Positions 16,796-24,762 of a stretch of DNA of 64,000 nt are shown here, piece by piece; within the stretch, counting starts at the first letter, position 1; every line of letters starts with the position of its first letter. Source of the DNA: Dysosmobacter segnis (GTDB lineage: Bacteria > Bacillota > Clostridia > Oscillospirales > Oscillospiraceae); assembly GCF_014297285.1 (NCBI RefSeq), contig NZ_JACOQI010000007.1:102040-166039 (forward strand). Direction: 5' to 3'. The notes below the pieces were generated by a model. It had not been told where the DNA came from. It worked only from the letters and a program-made list of their open reading frames with translations, and did no database searches. The translations under genes and the position numbers were made by a program.

Positions 16796-17071
16796 ATGAA
16801 TTTACAGGACGATACCATTCAACTGCTGGTGGATCTGGTGGAAAAGGAGCAGCGGCGGCTGGATCAGTTTCAGCCGGACAGTCAGGACTACGCCCGCCGG
16901 TTTCATGCCCTGATGGACCGCTTTGCCGACGATCAGCCGCTGCGAAAAGAGCTTTTGGGGCTGGCGGACCTCCACGGTCTCATCAACTGCCGCCACAAGC
17001 ACTTCTTTTTTCAGGCCGGCGTCCAGCTGGGTCTGGCTTTGGGCAGTATCGCCGTTTTGCAGGACCGGTAA
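16796..17071 (+). CDS. Uncharacterised 91-aa helical protein
   Basis: Not recognised with confidence. The protein is acidic and mainly helical (DDTIQLLVDLVEKEQRRLDQF, then a DxxxYARRFHALMDRF stretch and a C-terminal FFFQAGVQLGLALGSIAVL that could be buried or amphipathic). The layout, with a short N-terminal helix, a central LxxLxxL region and a C-terminal F-AGVQLG helix, recalls small phage-associated proteins such as the DUF6809 group, a tentative link only. Translation begins at the ATG after an AGGGG site. It is divergent from the RHH gene and shares its promoter region, so the two are probably one regulatory unit. Confidence 0.65.
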   Translation: MNLQDDTIQLLVDLVEKEQRRLDQFQPDSQDYARRFHALMDRFADDQPLRKELLGLADLHGLINCRHKHFFFQAGVQLGLALGSIAVLQDR

Positions 17072-17074
17072 ATC

Positions 17075-17103
17075 TTGAAAAATCTGTCGAATTGTGGTAT
17101 TTT
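17075..17103 (+). promoter_or_regulatory. Promoter of the DUF1624-like membrane protein gene
   Basis: Plus-strand -35 TTGAAA (17075-17080), 17-base spacer, -10 TATTTT (17098-17103), about 37 bases before the start codon at 17140. Confidence 0.5.
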
Positions 17104-17139
17104 TGAGGAAGAAACTTCTTCCGCAAGGATGGATGTGCT

Positions 17140-17886
17140 ATGAATGCAAACGCGATCCGCCTCCGCAGCGGCACCTTAGATTCCCTTCGGGGACTGACCC
17201 TGTTCAGCATGATCGCCTATCACCTCTGCTGGGATCTGGTGTATCTCCGGGGCCTGCCGTGGGCCTGGTATAACGGCTTTTGGGCGTATATCTGGCAGCA
17301 GAGCATCTGCTGTACCTTCATTCTGCTCTCCGGCTACTGCTGGCAGATGGGTCGGCATCCTCTCCGCCGGGGCCTTATGAGCTTCTGCGGCGGAATACTC
17401 GTGTCTCTGGCAACAGCTCTGGTAACGCCGGAGGAGCCGATCCGGTTCGGCGTGCTGACTTTTTTAGGGACTGCCGCCCTGCTGACTGTCCCTCTCCGTC
17501 CTCTGTTGGCCCGGATTCCGCCCCGGCTGGGGCTTGTCCTCAGCTTTTCCCTGTTTCTGCTGGCGCGGGATGTGAATCACGGCTATCTCGGCTTTGCTTG
17601 GGTGCCGCTGCTGCGGCTACCCCGTGGCTGGTACACAAATCTCGCCACCGCCGGTCTGGGTTTTCCCGCCCCCGCCTTTGCGTCCTCAGACTATTTCTCC
17701 CTGCTGCCGTGGCTCTTTCTGTTCTGGACCGGGTTCTATCTCTACCGACTGCGGCCGGAGATCCCCGCCCTGCCGGATATTCGCCTGCCGGGGCTGTCCG
17801 TTATAAGCCGTCACTCTCTGCTGCTCTATCTGCTGCATCAGCCGGTGCTGTACGCCGCGCTGGTGCTGCTGCCCACCATTTTGTAA
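17140..17886 (+). CDS. Heparan-alpha-glucosaminide N-acetyltransferase-like membrane protein (DUF1624)
   Basis: A 248-aa protein with about seven or eight hydrophobic segments. It starts with a short cytoplasmic leader and RSGTLDSLRGLTLFSMIAYHLCWDL, the DSLRG and histidine pattern of the DUF1624/HGSNAT catalytic-domain family of membrane acyltransferases. The C-terminus SRHSLLLYLLHQPVLYAALVL is also typical. It would use a cytoplasmic acyl donor and modify a sugar or surface glycan outside; the substrate is unknown. The next gene starts 13 bases later, with an aaGGAGG site between, so they are likely co-transcribed. Confidence 0.8.
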   Translation: MNANAIRLRSGTLDSLRGLTLFSMIAYHLCWDLVYLRGLPWAWYNGFWAYIWQQSICCTFILLSGYCWQMGRHPLRRGLMSFCGGILVSLATALVTPEEPIRFGVLTFLGTAALLTVPLRPLLARIPPRLGLVLSFSLFLLARDVNHGYLGFAWVPLLRLPRGWYTNLATAGLGFPAPAFASSDYFSLLPWLFLFWTGFYLYRLRPEIPALPDIRLPGLSVISRHSLLLYLLHQPVLYAALVLLPTIL

Positions 17887-17899
17887 GGAGGTCCTTCCT

Positions 17900-18508
17900 A
17901 TGTCCCATCAACTGATCGTAGCCATCGGCCGGGAATCCGGCAGCGGCGGACTGGATATCGCCCATGCGCTGGCGGAGCGGCTTCAGCTCCCCCTGTTCGA
18001 CAAGAGCATTCTGCAAAAAGCCGCAGAGGACAAGGGCGTCAGCGCCGAAACGCTGGAGCGCTACGATGAGCGCCCTTACTCCCCCCTGTTCTGCCGCTCC
18101 GTCCGGGGCATCAGCAGCGCCCCGGAGGACTGCGTGGCCCAGATGCAGTTTGAGCTGCTGCGCCAGCACGCTAACGCCGGAGAATCCTTCGTGGTACTGG
18201 GCCGCTGCGCTGAAGAGGTGCTGGCGGACCGGGAGGGACTGGTATCCATCTTCGTCCGGGCGGATCTGGATTTCCGGGTCAAGCGCACCCCTCTGCCGGA
18301 GGAGGAAGCATTGGACTTCATCAAGCATCAGGACCGGCAGCGGCGGATCTACCATGACCAGCACTGCAAAGGTGACTGGGGCGATGCCAAATGTTACGAT
18401 CTGGTGATCAACAGCGCCCGACTGGACATCCCCGGCACCGTGGATATTCTGGAACAATACATCCGCTCCCGGGCCGCTCAGTTCGATGATCGGCCTGCCG
18501 GTGAATAA
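17900..18508 (+). CDS. Cytidylate kinase-like family protein
   Basis: A 202-aa protein of the cytidylate kinase-like family (AAA/P-loop NTPase fold). The N-terminal IAIGRESGSGGLDIAHALAERL occupies the P-loop position but has Gly where the Walker A lysine would be (GRESGSGG), as is common in this family. DKSILQKAAEDKGV and VVLGRCAEEVLADREG match the family further on. The function of this non-cmk group is unknown; true Cmk has GPAGSGKS. It overlaps nothing, and the following gene starts 10 bases later. Confidence 0.8.
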   Translation: MSHQLIVAIGRESGSGGLDIAHALAERLQLPLFDKSILQKAAEDKGVSAETLERYDERPYSPLFCRSVRGISSAPEDCVAQMQFELLRQHANAGESFVVLGRCAEEVLADREGLVSIFVRADLDFRVKRTPLPEEEALDFIKHQDRQRRIYHDQHCKGDWGDAKCYDLVINSARLDIPGTVDILEQYIRSRAAQFDDRPAGE

Positions 18509-18518
18509 AGGAGGTCCT

Positions 18519-19109
18519 ATGTCCGTACAAAAGAAAGAAAAAGCCATGTGGGAAATGCTGGACCGTTTCTTTCTCCGGGTCCTGGGGGAAAAAGAGGGAA
18601 CGGCGGTCATGGCGGAAAGCCGGGAAGAAGCCGCATCGTTTTTAGCCAGCTCTCAGGAGACCTCCCCCTCCCGGCGCGCCCTGATGCAAAGCACGATCCT
18701 GCCGCGGGTCGCAGTCTACACTGTATTGAAGCACCGGGGGCTGGATGCTGAAAAGCTCATGGAGAAATATGTGCGGGAGGTACAGGGTCCCGCCTCCCAT
18801 GACCGGTACGCCGGTCTGGAATGGGTTCCCCGTTTCTTCTCGGTATTTCGCTGGGCCTTCCGGAAAACGACCTCCTCCAGCGACGCTTGGGTCAGCACCT
18901 TTGAGGAACAGCCGGAGGAATTTGACCTGACCATCCACCAGTGTCTCTGGCATGATACCTGCGTATCATGCGGCTGTCCGGAAGTCTGCCGTTTTTTCTG
19001 CGAATGTGACAATTACGCCTTCGGTGATCTGAAAAAAGTCGGTTTCCGACGCACCCAGACATTGGGGACCGGCGGTGATTGCTGCGATTTCCATTTCTAC
19101 AAGAAATAA
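18519..19109 (+). CDS. L-2-amino-thiazoline-4-carboxylic acid hydrolase family protein
   Basis: A 196-aa protein resembling the ATC hydrolase domain family: a helical N-terminal half and a C-terminal half with conserved cysteines (CLWHDTCVSCGCPEVCRFFCECDNY, then GDCCDFHFY). The ATG at 18519 has an AAAGGAGG site 4 bases upstream; an in-frame start 11 codons earlier overlaps the previous gene and lacks a good site. Activity on thiazolines is known for only a few Pseudomonas members, so the actual substrate here is open. Third gene of a three-gene plus-strand cluster, closed by a terminator. Confidence 0.75.
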   Translation: MSVQKKEKAMWEMLDRFFLRVLGEKEGTAVMAESREEAASFLASSQETSPSRRALMQSTILPRVAVYTVLKHRGLDAEKLMEKYVREVQGPASHDRYAGLEWVPRFFSVFRWAFRKTTSSSDAWVSTFEEQPEEFDLTIHQCLWHDTCVSCGCPEVCRFFCECDNYAFGDLKKVGFRRTQTLGTGGDCCDFHFYKK

Positions 19110-19115
19110 CAGAGA

Positions 19116-19148
19116 CGGCGCTGTCCCAAAAGGGCAGCGCCGTTTTTC
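19116..19148 (+). terminator. Terminator after the ATC hydrolase-like gene
   Basis: Stem ACGGCGCTG with CAGCGCCGT around a CCCAAAAGGG loop, followed by TTTTT on the plus strand, a few bases after the stop codon. It also lies at the 3' end of the convergent membrane-protein gene. Confidence 0.9.
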
Positions 19149-19675
19149 TACGGTATCCCATAAAGTCCCGTCAGCGGATCCCGGAACAGGGCGATGTGGG
19201 GCGGCGAAAAGGTCCACCAGACAAACAGGAACGCCAGCACCCACAGCCACACCAGCCCCGCCACCTGGCATCCCATCTTCCAGAGCCGCCGCTGACGGTG
19301 AAGCAGATCGTCCAGCCAAAACGTCACCGCCGCCGACAGATAGAAGATGGCCGCGTCCGCCCAGAGTGTGTGATCTCCCCAAACGCCGGTGTAGGTATAA
19401 TACAATGTGGGGATCAGGGCCAGTCCCGCCGTGACGCTGACCGCCCGGGCCGCCAGCAGGCCGTCCCGCTCTCCCATGCAGAATTGCGCCGCCGTAAAGA
19501 GGAGCACCGGGAAAAACAGCAGCTTCATGTGCTCCCATACGGATTCATTCACAGCGCAGAACACCCCCGCCAGCAGCGCCCCGCTGCTCCACCTGTACGC
19601 GAAGTGGGCCAAGGTACCCAGCACCGCCGCCGTAAGAAAGCCCGTCAGGGGCCAGAACCGCCACCGTCTCCCCAT
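19148..19675 (-). CDS. DUF6512-like integral membrane protein
   Basis: A 175-aa protein with about five transmembrane segments. The early motif AVNESVWEHMKLLFFPVLLFT matches the NESxWEHxKLxxxP signature of the DUF6512 group of Firmicutes membrane proteins; no function is known. The ATG at 19675 is preferred because GGAGG lies 5 bases upstream; a longer frame reaches 19726 but would start inside a terminator-like hairpin. Convergent with the preceding plus-strand cluster. Confidence 0.7.
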   Translation of the reverse strand: MGRRWRFWPLTGFLTAAVLGTLAHFAYRWSSGALLAGVFCAVNESVWEHMKLLFFPVLLFTAAQFCMGERDGLLAARAVSVTAGLALIPTLYYTYTGVWGDHTLWADAAIFYLSAAVTFWLDDLLHRQRRLWKMGCQVAGLVWLWVLAFLFVWWTFSPPHIALFRDPLTGLYGIP

Positions 19676-19690
19676 AATGACCTCCCGCCC

Positions 19691-19722
19691 GAAAAATAAA
19701 AGCACAGCATTTGACTGTGCTT
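19691..19722 (-). terminator. Terminator after azlD
   Basis: Hairpin AAGCACAG/CTGTGCTT with a seven-base loop; on the minus strand the stem is followed by TTTTATTTTTC. It lies about 25 bases past the azlD stop. Confidence 0.75.
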
Positions 19723-19746
19723 CCATTTTATGCGATTTATTTTATT

Positions 19747-20082
19747 TTATGCGAAAACGGCCTGCACCAGAACCATGTACAGCGCCGTGCCCCCGGCGAT
19801 AGAGAACAGCACGTTCCGTTTCCACAGATGCAGCCCCACCACGGCGGCAGAGGCCAGCAGCTCCGGCGCGCCATGGGTCCCGGAGAGCCAGGAGACGTTT
19901 TTGAAGCAGTACACCGTCAGCAGGCCCATCATGGCGGGCGGCAGCACCTTGCCCAGATACAGCACCACCGCCGGCGGGTCCTTCTTCTCCGGGAAGAGCC
20001 AGAAGGGAAGCCAGCGGGTGAACTGCGTCCCCACAGCGATGGCCAGAATGGTGATGAGGGCCTGAACGCTTGTCATTTGCAC
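19747..20082 (-). CDS. azlD: AzlD family branched-chain amino acid exporter subunit
   Basis: A 111-aa membrane protein with four hydrophobic segments, the size and pattern of AzlD, the small partner of AzlC. The motif [40 protein letters not shown] is characteristic. Together AzlC and AzlD export branched-chain amino acids or analogues (in B. subtilis, azaleucine). It overlaps the azlC stop by 10 bases, so the two are translationally coupled. Confidence 0.88.
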   Translation of the reverse strand: MQMTSVQALITILAIAVGTQFTRWLPFWLFPEKKDPPAVVLYLGKVLPPAMMGLLTVYCFKNVSWLSGTHGAPELLASAAVVGLHLWKRNVLFSIAGGTALYMVLVQAVFA

Positions 20083-20780
20083 AGTTTTTTCCTCCCTCCC
20101 AGTAAAACGGCCAGCAGTAAGATCATGGCAGGGATCAGGAAATTATCCGGGCCAAACACAGCCAGACTTGCGGCGGTGCAGACCATGCCGATGATCCCGG
20201 CGGCCCGGTTTTCCTTTTTCTTCACCTGTTCCAGCAGCAGCACGATGAACAGCGCCGTCAGCGTAAAATCCAAACCGGTCGTGTCAAAGGTAAGCAGCCC
20301 GCCCACAGCGTTCCCCAGTGTGCAGCCCACCTGCCAGTAAAGGTAGTCCAGCAGTGAGATCCAGAAGTAGAAGTCCCTCCGGGCTACGCCCTCCGGCGGC
20401 TCCAGTGTGGATACCAGAGAAAAGGTCTCGTCCGTCAGGGTACAGATCAAAACAGGGCGAACCGGGCCGGTGCCCCGGTACTTTTCCAGCATGGACAGGC
20501 CATAAAAGGCGTGCCGGGCATTGACCATCACGGACATTAGCAGCGCCTGAAAGGGGTCGAAGGCCGCCGTCAGCAGCGAGACGCCCACAAACTGCATACT
20601 GCCGCAGTAGCAGATCATGCTCATGGCGATAGACCAGCCGATCCCATATCCGGCGGTCCGCAGCAGGATGCCGAAGGCTGCGCCCAGACAGAGATACCCC
20701 GTCATCACCGGAATGGTGGCGGGAAATGCGGCCCGCAGAGCGGCGCTTCGATTTTTCACGATGGTTTCATGTTCTTCCAT
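20073..20780 (-). CDS. azlC: AzlC family branched-chain amino acid exporter
   Basis: A 235-aa polytopic membrane protein. The AzlC signature is visible in [24 protein letters not shown] and [18 protein letters not shown], and the middle carries [19 protein letters not shown]. It is paired with azlD downstream. The frame extends eight codons further to a TTG, but the ATG at 20780 (MEEHETIVK) is the more likely start; the ribosome binding site is weak either way. Confidence 0.88.
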   Translation of the reverse strand: MEEHETIVKNRSAALRAAFPATIPVMTGYLCLGAAFGILLRTAGYGIGWSIAMSMICYCGSMQFVGVSLLTAAFDPFQALLMSVMVNARHAFYGLSMLEKYRGTGPVRPVLICTLTDETFSLVSTLEPPEGVARRDFYFWISLLDYLYWQVGCTLGNAVGGLLTFDTTGLDFTLTALFIVLLLEQVKKKENRAAGIIGMVCTAASLAVFGPDNFLIPAMILLLAVLLGGRKKLCK

Positions 20781-20860
20781 ATGCACTACCCATTTCGCAG
20801 GCAATTTTATACGCAGAGTATACCGCCGGAAGGTTCCTCTGTCAATTCCGTTTCAGGATA

Positions 20861-20889
20861 TAAAAAAAGAGCTGCAAGGCTCTTTTTTT
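20861..20889 (-). terminator. Terminator after argS
   Basis: AAAAAAAGAGC-TGCAAG-GCTCTTTTTTT is a nearly symmetric hairpin with A and T tracts on both sides, located about 110 bases past the argS stop codon on the minus strand. No gene is seen between it and argS. Confidence 0.75.
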
Positions 20890-20996
20890 ATGCACTATGA
20901 TAGGCTGCGCTTTCGCCCCTAAGTCATCTGATACACAGCTTCATCAGCGGCTGTCTGCGCATTTTCTCAAAGACGCTTGGGTAACTTCGAAGGTCC

Positions 20997-22736
20997 TTAC
21001 ATTTTCTCCGGAGCATCCACGCCGATGAGCTTCAGGCCGTTCTTCAGCACCATGCGGGTATCGTCCGCCAGCTTGAGACGGGCGGCAGCCACCTGCGGCT
21101 CCTCGCCCCGGATGCGGCAGGCGGTGTAGAACCGGTGGAAACAGGCCGCCAGCTCCTGCAGGCAGCGGTTGATGTGGCTGGGGTCATAATCCCGGGCCGC
21201 CAGCTTGATCTCCTCGCAGTACTGAGCGATCTGCTTGATGAGGGCCTTTTCTGCTTCGCCGGACAGCAGGCTCAGGTCGGCGGTCTCTGGCACGGTCACG
21301 CCGTCAGTCTCCAAGGCCCGCAGCAGGGAGCAGATCCGGGCGTGGGCATACTCTACATAATAAATGGGGTTCTCGCTGTCCTCCCGGACGGCCAGACCCA
21401 GGTCGAATTCCATCTGCGTGTCGGGCTTGGCGTTGAAATACCAGCGGGCAGCGTCCACGCTGACCTCGTCCAGCAGATCGTGGAGGGAGATGGCCTTGCC
21501 GGTACGCTTGGACATCCGGACCACCTCGCCGTCCCGCAGCAGCTTCACCAGCTGCATGAGCACGATATCCAGCCGCTCGGAGCCATTGAGGCCCAGCGCG
21601 TCCAGCGCGCCCTTCAGACGGGCCACATGGCCGTGATGGTCGGCGCCCCAGATGTTGATGACCTTGTCGAAGCCGCGGACGGCAAACTTATTGCGATGAT
21701 AGGCGATGTCCGCAGCGAAGTAGGTGTAGAAGCCGTTGGCCCGGCGGAGCACGTCATCCTTCAGATCCAGCTTTTCAATGTCCGCTTCCTTTTTGCCCTG
21801 CTTGCGGAAGTGCTCCCGCAGAATATCGGCCGTCTTCATCCACAGAGCGCCGTCCTTTTCGTAGGTCCAGCCCTTTTCCGTCAGCAGCTCCACGGTCTCG
21901 GCCACATAGCCGCTCTCGTGGAGGGTAGACTCGTAGAACCAGGTATCGTAATGGATCTTATAGCGCTCCAGATCCGTCTTCATGCGGGGCAGGTTCACAG
22001 AAAGGCCGAACTGCGCCAGCGCGTCCTGCCGCTTCTGCTCGGAGGCATTCAGCAGGCTGTCGCCGTGCTCGTCATAATAGGCCTTGGCCAGTTCCTTGAT
22101 GTCCTCGCCCTGATAGCCATCCTCCGGGAAGGCGATGGAATCCTCGCCATTGATAAGCTGGAGGTAGCGAACCTCGATGGAACGGGCAAACTTGTCGATC
22201 TGGTGTCCGGCGTCGTTGACATAGAACTCTCTGGACACATCCGCGCCGCAGGCGGCGAGGACGGAGGCCAGAGTATCGCCCAGCACGCCGCCCCGGGCGT
22301 TGCCCATGTGCATGGGTCCGGTGGGGTTGGCGGAGACAAACTCCACCATGATCTTCTGACCCTTGAGACTGTCATTGGTGCCGTAGACGTCCTTCTCCGT
22401 TTCCACGGCGTTCATGACGCCGGCATACCACTGGTCTCCCAGTCGGAAGTTCAGAAAGCCGGGGCCAGCGATCTCCGCAGAGGTAAAGTAGGTGCCGGCG
22501 AGATCCATGTGGTCCAACAGCGCCTGAGCGATCACGCGGGGCGGTTTGCCCAGTGCCTTGGCGGCAGCCAGAGCAAAGGTGGTGGTATAGTCGCCGTTGG
22601 CGGTATCCTTGGGGATCTCTACGGGGGCGGTCTTGACCTCTGCCTCCGGCAGAGTGCCGTCCGCAGCAGCCGCCTTGTAGGCTGCCATTGCCAGCGCCGC
22701 AGCCTGGTCCTTCGCGTTTTGGATCATATTCGTCAT
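20997..22736 (-). CDS. argS: Arginyl-tRNA synthetase
   Basis: A 579-aa class I synthetase that charges tRNA-Arg. The HIGH-type signature is ANPTGPMHMGNARG (HMGN at 143-146), the KMSKS-type loop is VVRMSKRTGK, the N-terminal Add1 domain is present, and the C-terminus is the anticodon-binding helical bundle with DALPHRFY-like CFHRFYTACRI. Length is normal. It follows the DUF1934 gene by 34 bases and is probably in the murI operon. No T-box is visible in front of it. Confidence 0.97.
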   Translation of the reverse strand: MTNMIQNAKDQAAALAMAAYKAAAADGTLPEAEVKTAPVEIPKDTANGDYTTTFALAAAKALGKPPRVIAQALLDHMDLAGTYFTSAEIAGPGFLNFRLGDQWYAGVMNAVETEKDVYGTNDSLKGQKIMVEFVSANPTGPMHMGNARGGVLGDTLASVLAACGADVSREFYVNDAGHQIDKFARSIEVRYLQLINGEDSIAFPEDGYQGEDIKELAKAYYDEHGDSLLNASEQKRQDALAQFGLSVNLPRMKTDLERYKIHYDTWFYESTLHESGYVAETVELLTEKGWTYEKDGALWMKTADILREHFRKQGKKEADIEKLDLKDDVLRRANGFYTYFAADIAYHRNKFAVRGFDKVINIWGADHHGHVARLKGALDALGLNGSERLDIVLMQLVKLLRDGEVVRMSKRTGKAISLHDLLDEVSVDAARWYFNAKPDTQMEFDLGLAVREDSENPIYYVEYAHARICSLLRALETDGVTVPETADLSLLSGEAEKALIKQIAQYCEEIKLAARDYDPSHINRCLQELAACFHRFYTACRIRGEEPQVAAARLKLADDTRMVLKNGLKLIGVDAPEKM

Positions 22737-22770
22737 ATCGTTAAACCCTTTCTTCGGTTAAATTTGCCAT

Positions 22771-23211
22771 TTATTTCCGCCGGACCCGGATCTTGAAGCA
22801 GTTCCGACCCGTGACCACGTGTTCTACCGCAATGGAATACTTGATCTCCATGAGTCCGCCCCGCTCCGTCAGGTTATGAAGCAGGCGGCTGGTCTGAATA
22901 TCCACGGACAGTTCACCGTACGGCGTTTCATACAGGGAGGTGTGCTGCCGCCCCTCCTCAAACACCATCTGAGAGTTGACGCTGCCGCTGCGCCGCAGGA
23001 TCACCCGGCCGGGGCCGATCTCAAAGGTGGTGAGGGTCCCCTCCATGCCGGTAAGCTCTGTCTCCTGATAGCTCAGAAGGAAGCCGTCCTCCGTCTGTTC
23101 CAGTGTTCCCTCCGTCATCAGCTCCGTGGCGTTGGGGTCCACATCATCAAAATACTGTTCTCCCCGGACGGAGATCATCACCGGGAGCTTTTCTTGTTCA
23201 ATACTGTTCAA
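22771..23211 (-). CDS. DUF1934 domain-containing protein
   Basis: A 146-aa beta-rich protein of the DUF1934 (YwiB-like, lipocalin-like fold) family: PVMISVRGEQYFDDVDPNATELMTEGTL, SYQETELTGMEGTLTTFEIG and VILRRSGSVNSQMVFEEGRQHTSLYETPYG. The start overlaps the 3' end of murI by 14 bases. The family neighbours argS in many Firmicutes, as here. Function unknown. Confidence 0.88.
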   Translation of the reverse strand: MNSIEQEKLPVMISVRGEQYFDDVDPNATELMTEGTLEQTEDGFLLSYQETELTGMEGTLTTFEIGPGRVILRRSGSVNSQMVFEEGRQHTSLYETPYGELSVDIQTSRLLHNLTERGGLMEIKYSIAVEHVVTGRNCFKIRVRRK

Positions 23212-24010
23212 TGTCGATCCTCTCCGCCCCCCGGCTCAGGGGTTCTTCCAAAAATACCGCGGCCAGCTTCTCAAAATCCTCCGGCCGGTCGCTGACATAA
23301 AAGCGGGTTTCGCCCTGCTGCCGGTCCGTAAGCCGGCCCTCTGCCGCAAGCTGCTGCCGCAGTGCCCGGGCCGAGGCCGCGCCGGAGTCGATCAGGGTGA
23401 CGCCGGGGCCGCAGATCTCCCCGATGATGTCTTTCAGCAAGGGGTAATGGGTGCAGCCCAGAATCAGCGTATCCACGCCGGCTTCTATCAGCGGCGTCAG
23501 GTATTCCCGGGCCACCGTCTCGATGACCACATCCCCCTGCCGGAACCGGCCGTTCTCCACCAGCGGGACAAACAGCGGGCAGGGCTGGCTGACCACCTGC
23601 ACATCGGCGTCCAGACCCTTCAGAGTTCGTTCGTAAGCTCCGGAGCGAGCGGAGGCCAATGTGGCGATCATGCCGATCTTTTTATTTTTTGTGACAGCCA
23701 GCGCCTCCCGGCAAGAGGGCTCCACCACGCCCAACACAGGCAGATCATTTTCCTTCCGCAAAGTATCCAGAGAGGTGGAGGTCACTGTGCCGCAGGCGAT
23801 CAGAACCGCCTTCAGGTCAAAGGACCGGAGAAAGGCGATGTCCTGACGGGCATATTTCAAAAGGGTCTCCCGGGAACGTCCGCCGTATGGCACCCGGGCG
23901 GTATCTCCAAAGTAGATCAGATCCTCTCCCGGCAGCAGACGCCGCAGGGCCTTCACCGCTGTCAGTCCGCCCAACCCGGAATCAAATACCCCGATAGGAC
24001 GGTTATCCAT
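23198..24010 (-). CDS. murI: Glutamate racemase (variant active-site motif)
   Basis: A 270-aa protein that supplies D-glutamate for peptidoglycan. DSGLGG (10-15) and the two catalytic cysteines are present: Cys73 in VLIACGTVTS and Cys186 in LILGCTHYP. The usual first motif is ACNTxSA; here Gly replaces the Asn that contacts substrate. The ATG at 24010 is preferred over a frame 26 codons longer because it has a GGAGG site and the family start MDNRPIGVFDSG. A promoter lies at 24054-24082. Confidence 0.9.
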   Translation of the reverse strand: MDNRPIGVFDSGLGGLTAVKALRRLLPGEDLIYFGDTARVPYGGRSRETLLKYARQDIAFLRSFDLKAVLIACGTVTSTSLDTLRKENDLPVLGVVEPSCREALAVTKNKKIGMIATLASARSGAYERTLKGLDADVQVVSQPCPLFVPLVENGRFRQGDVVIETVAREYLTPLIEAGVDTLILGCTHYPLLKDIIGEICGPGVTLIDSGAASARALRQQLAAEGRLTDRQQGETRFYVSDRPEDFEKLAAVFLEEPLSRGAERIDIEQY

Positions 24011-24053
24011 ACCGCTCGCCTCCTTTTTTCCAGGGTGTTCGTTCAGAAAGTAT

Positions 24054-24082
24054 ATTATACAATAGCCTCTTCCGCTGTGCAA
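24054..24082 (-). promoter_or_regulatory. Promoter of the murI-DUF1934-argS group
   Basis: Minus-strand -35 TTGCAC (24077-24082), 17-base spacer, consensus -10 TATAAT (24054-24059), about 44 bases before the murI start codon. Confidence 0.75.
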
Positions 24083-24206
24083 GGGCAAAAGCGCCGTTTT
24101 TCGCAGTTGAAATTTGCCGGACGGCGGTTTTTTCGGTTCTGGAGACAGATTTTTGGCTTTTTGCCCGCTTTTTCAGGTAGCATTTTCAGATGGGTTCTGC
24201 TATAAT

Positions 24207-24215
24207 ACCCTCCAT
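24207..24215 (+). promoter_or_regulatory. Extended -10 promoter of the 138-aa gene
   Basis: TGCTATAAT on the plus strand is an extended -10 (TGn followed by TATAAT); no good -35 is evident. It lies 26 bases before the GGGAGG site of the gene at 24242. Confidence 0.55.
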
Positions 24216-24241
24216 CAAAGGGATATGGGAGGTGGCTCCTT

Positions 24242-24658
24242 ATGAAGCTCGAATTAACAGATCAGGAATTCCGGTATCTGCTGGATCTGGTATACATAGG
24301 AAACTGGGTGCTGAATTCCACCCGAGGTGATGACCGTATCGAGGAATACGATCAGGTGGAGGGCAAGGTCTTCTCCCACTGCGTCCCTCAGGGGATGCCC
24401 AAGCTGGTGGAGCGGTACCGGGGCAGTCTTATCCCCTCCCGCGCCTTTGCCGACGGCGGCATCCACGAGGCCATCGAGCAGTATGAGGATACGATCTTCT
24501 ACGAGCTGCTGGCGGAGGAGCTGGCCCTGCGGGATCTGGACGGTCAGCCCCTGACCCGGGAGAATTACGACGCACTCATGGCGCGGATCGACGCCTATCT
24601 CTCTGAATTCGATGAGCACGGCACTGACCGGGTGACTGTGGATCTGGACGAAGGATAG
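24242..24658 (+). CDS. Uncharacterised 138-aa acidic protein
   Basis: Not recognised. A soluble acidic protein, MKLELTDQEFRYLLDLVYIGNWVLNSTR at the start, then GKVFSHCVPQGMPKLVERY and IFYELLAEELALRDL with an acidic end. Predicted mostly helical, with no signal peptide or membrane segment. A GGGAGG site lies 8 bases upstream and it has its own extended -10, so it is expressed. It stands alone between divergent murI and the following DUF362 gene. Homologues probably exist in related Clostridia, but no function can be offered. Confidence 0.75.
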   Translation: MKLELTDQEFRYLLDLVYIGNWVLNSTRGDDRIEEYDQVEGKVFSHCVPQGMPKLVERYRGSLIPSRAFADGGIHEAIEQYEDTIFYELLAEELALRDLDGQPLTRENYDALMARIDAYLSEFDEHGTDRVTVDLDEG

Positions 24659-24762
24659 TAAAAAGAGATCGAATTCCTTTTTTGTCCTTGACATAAAGTT
24701 AACTTCAGGTTTTATAATCATCTCAGGAAAGTTCTCAAAAGCTCTGATAAGGAGAATGCACT

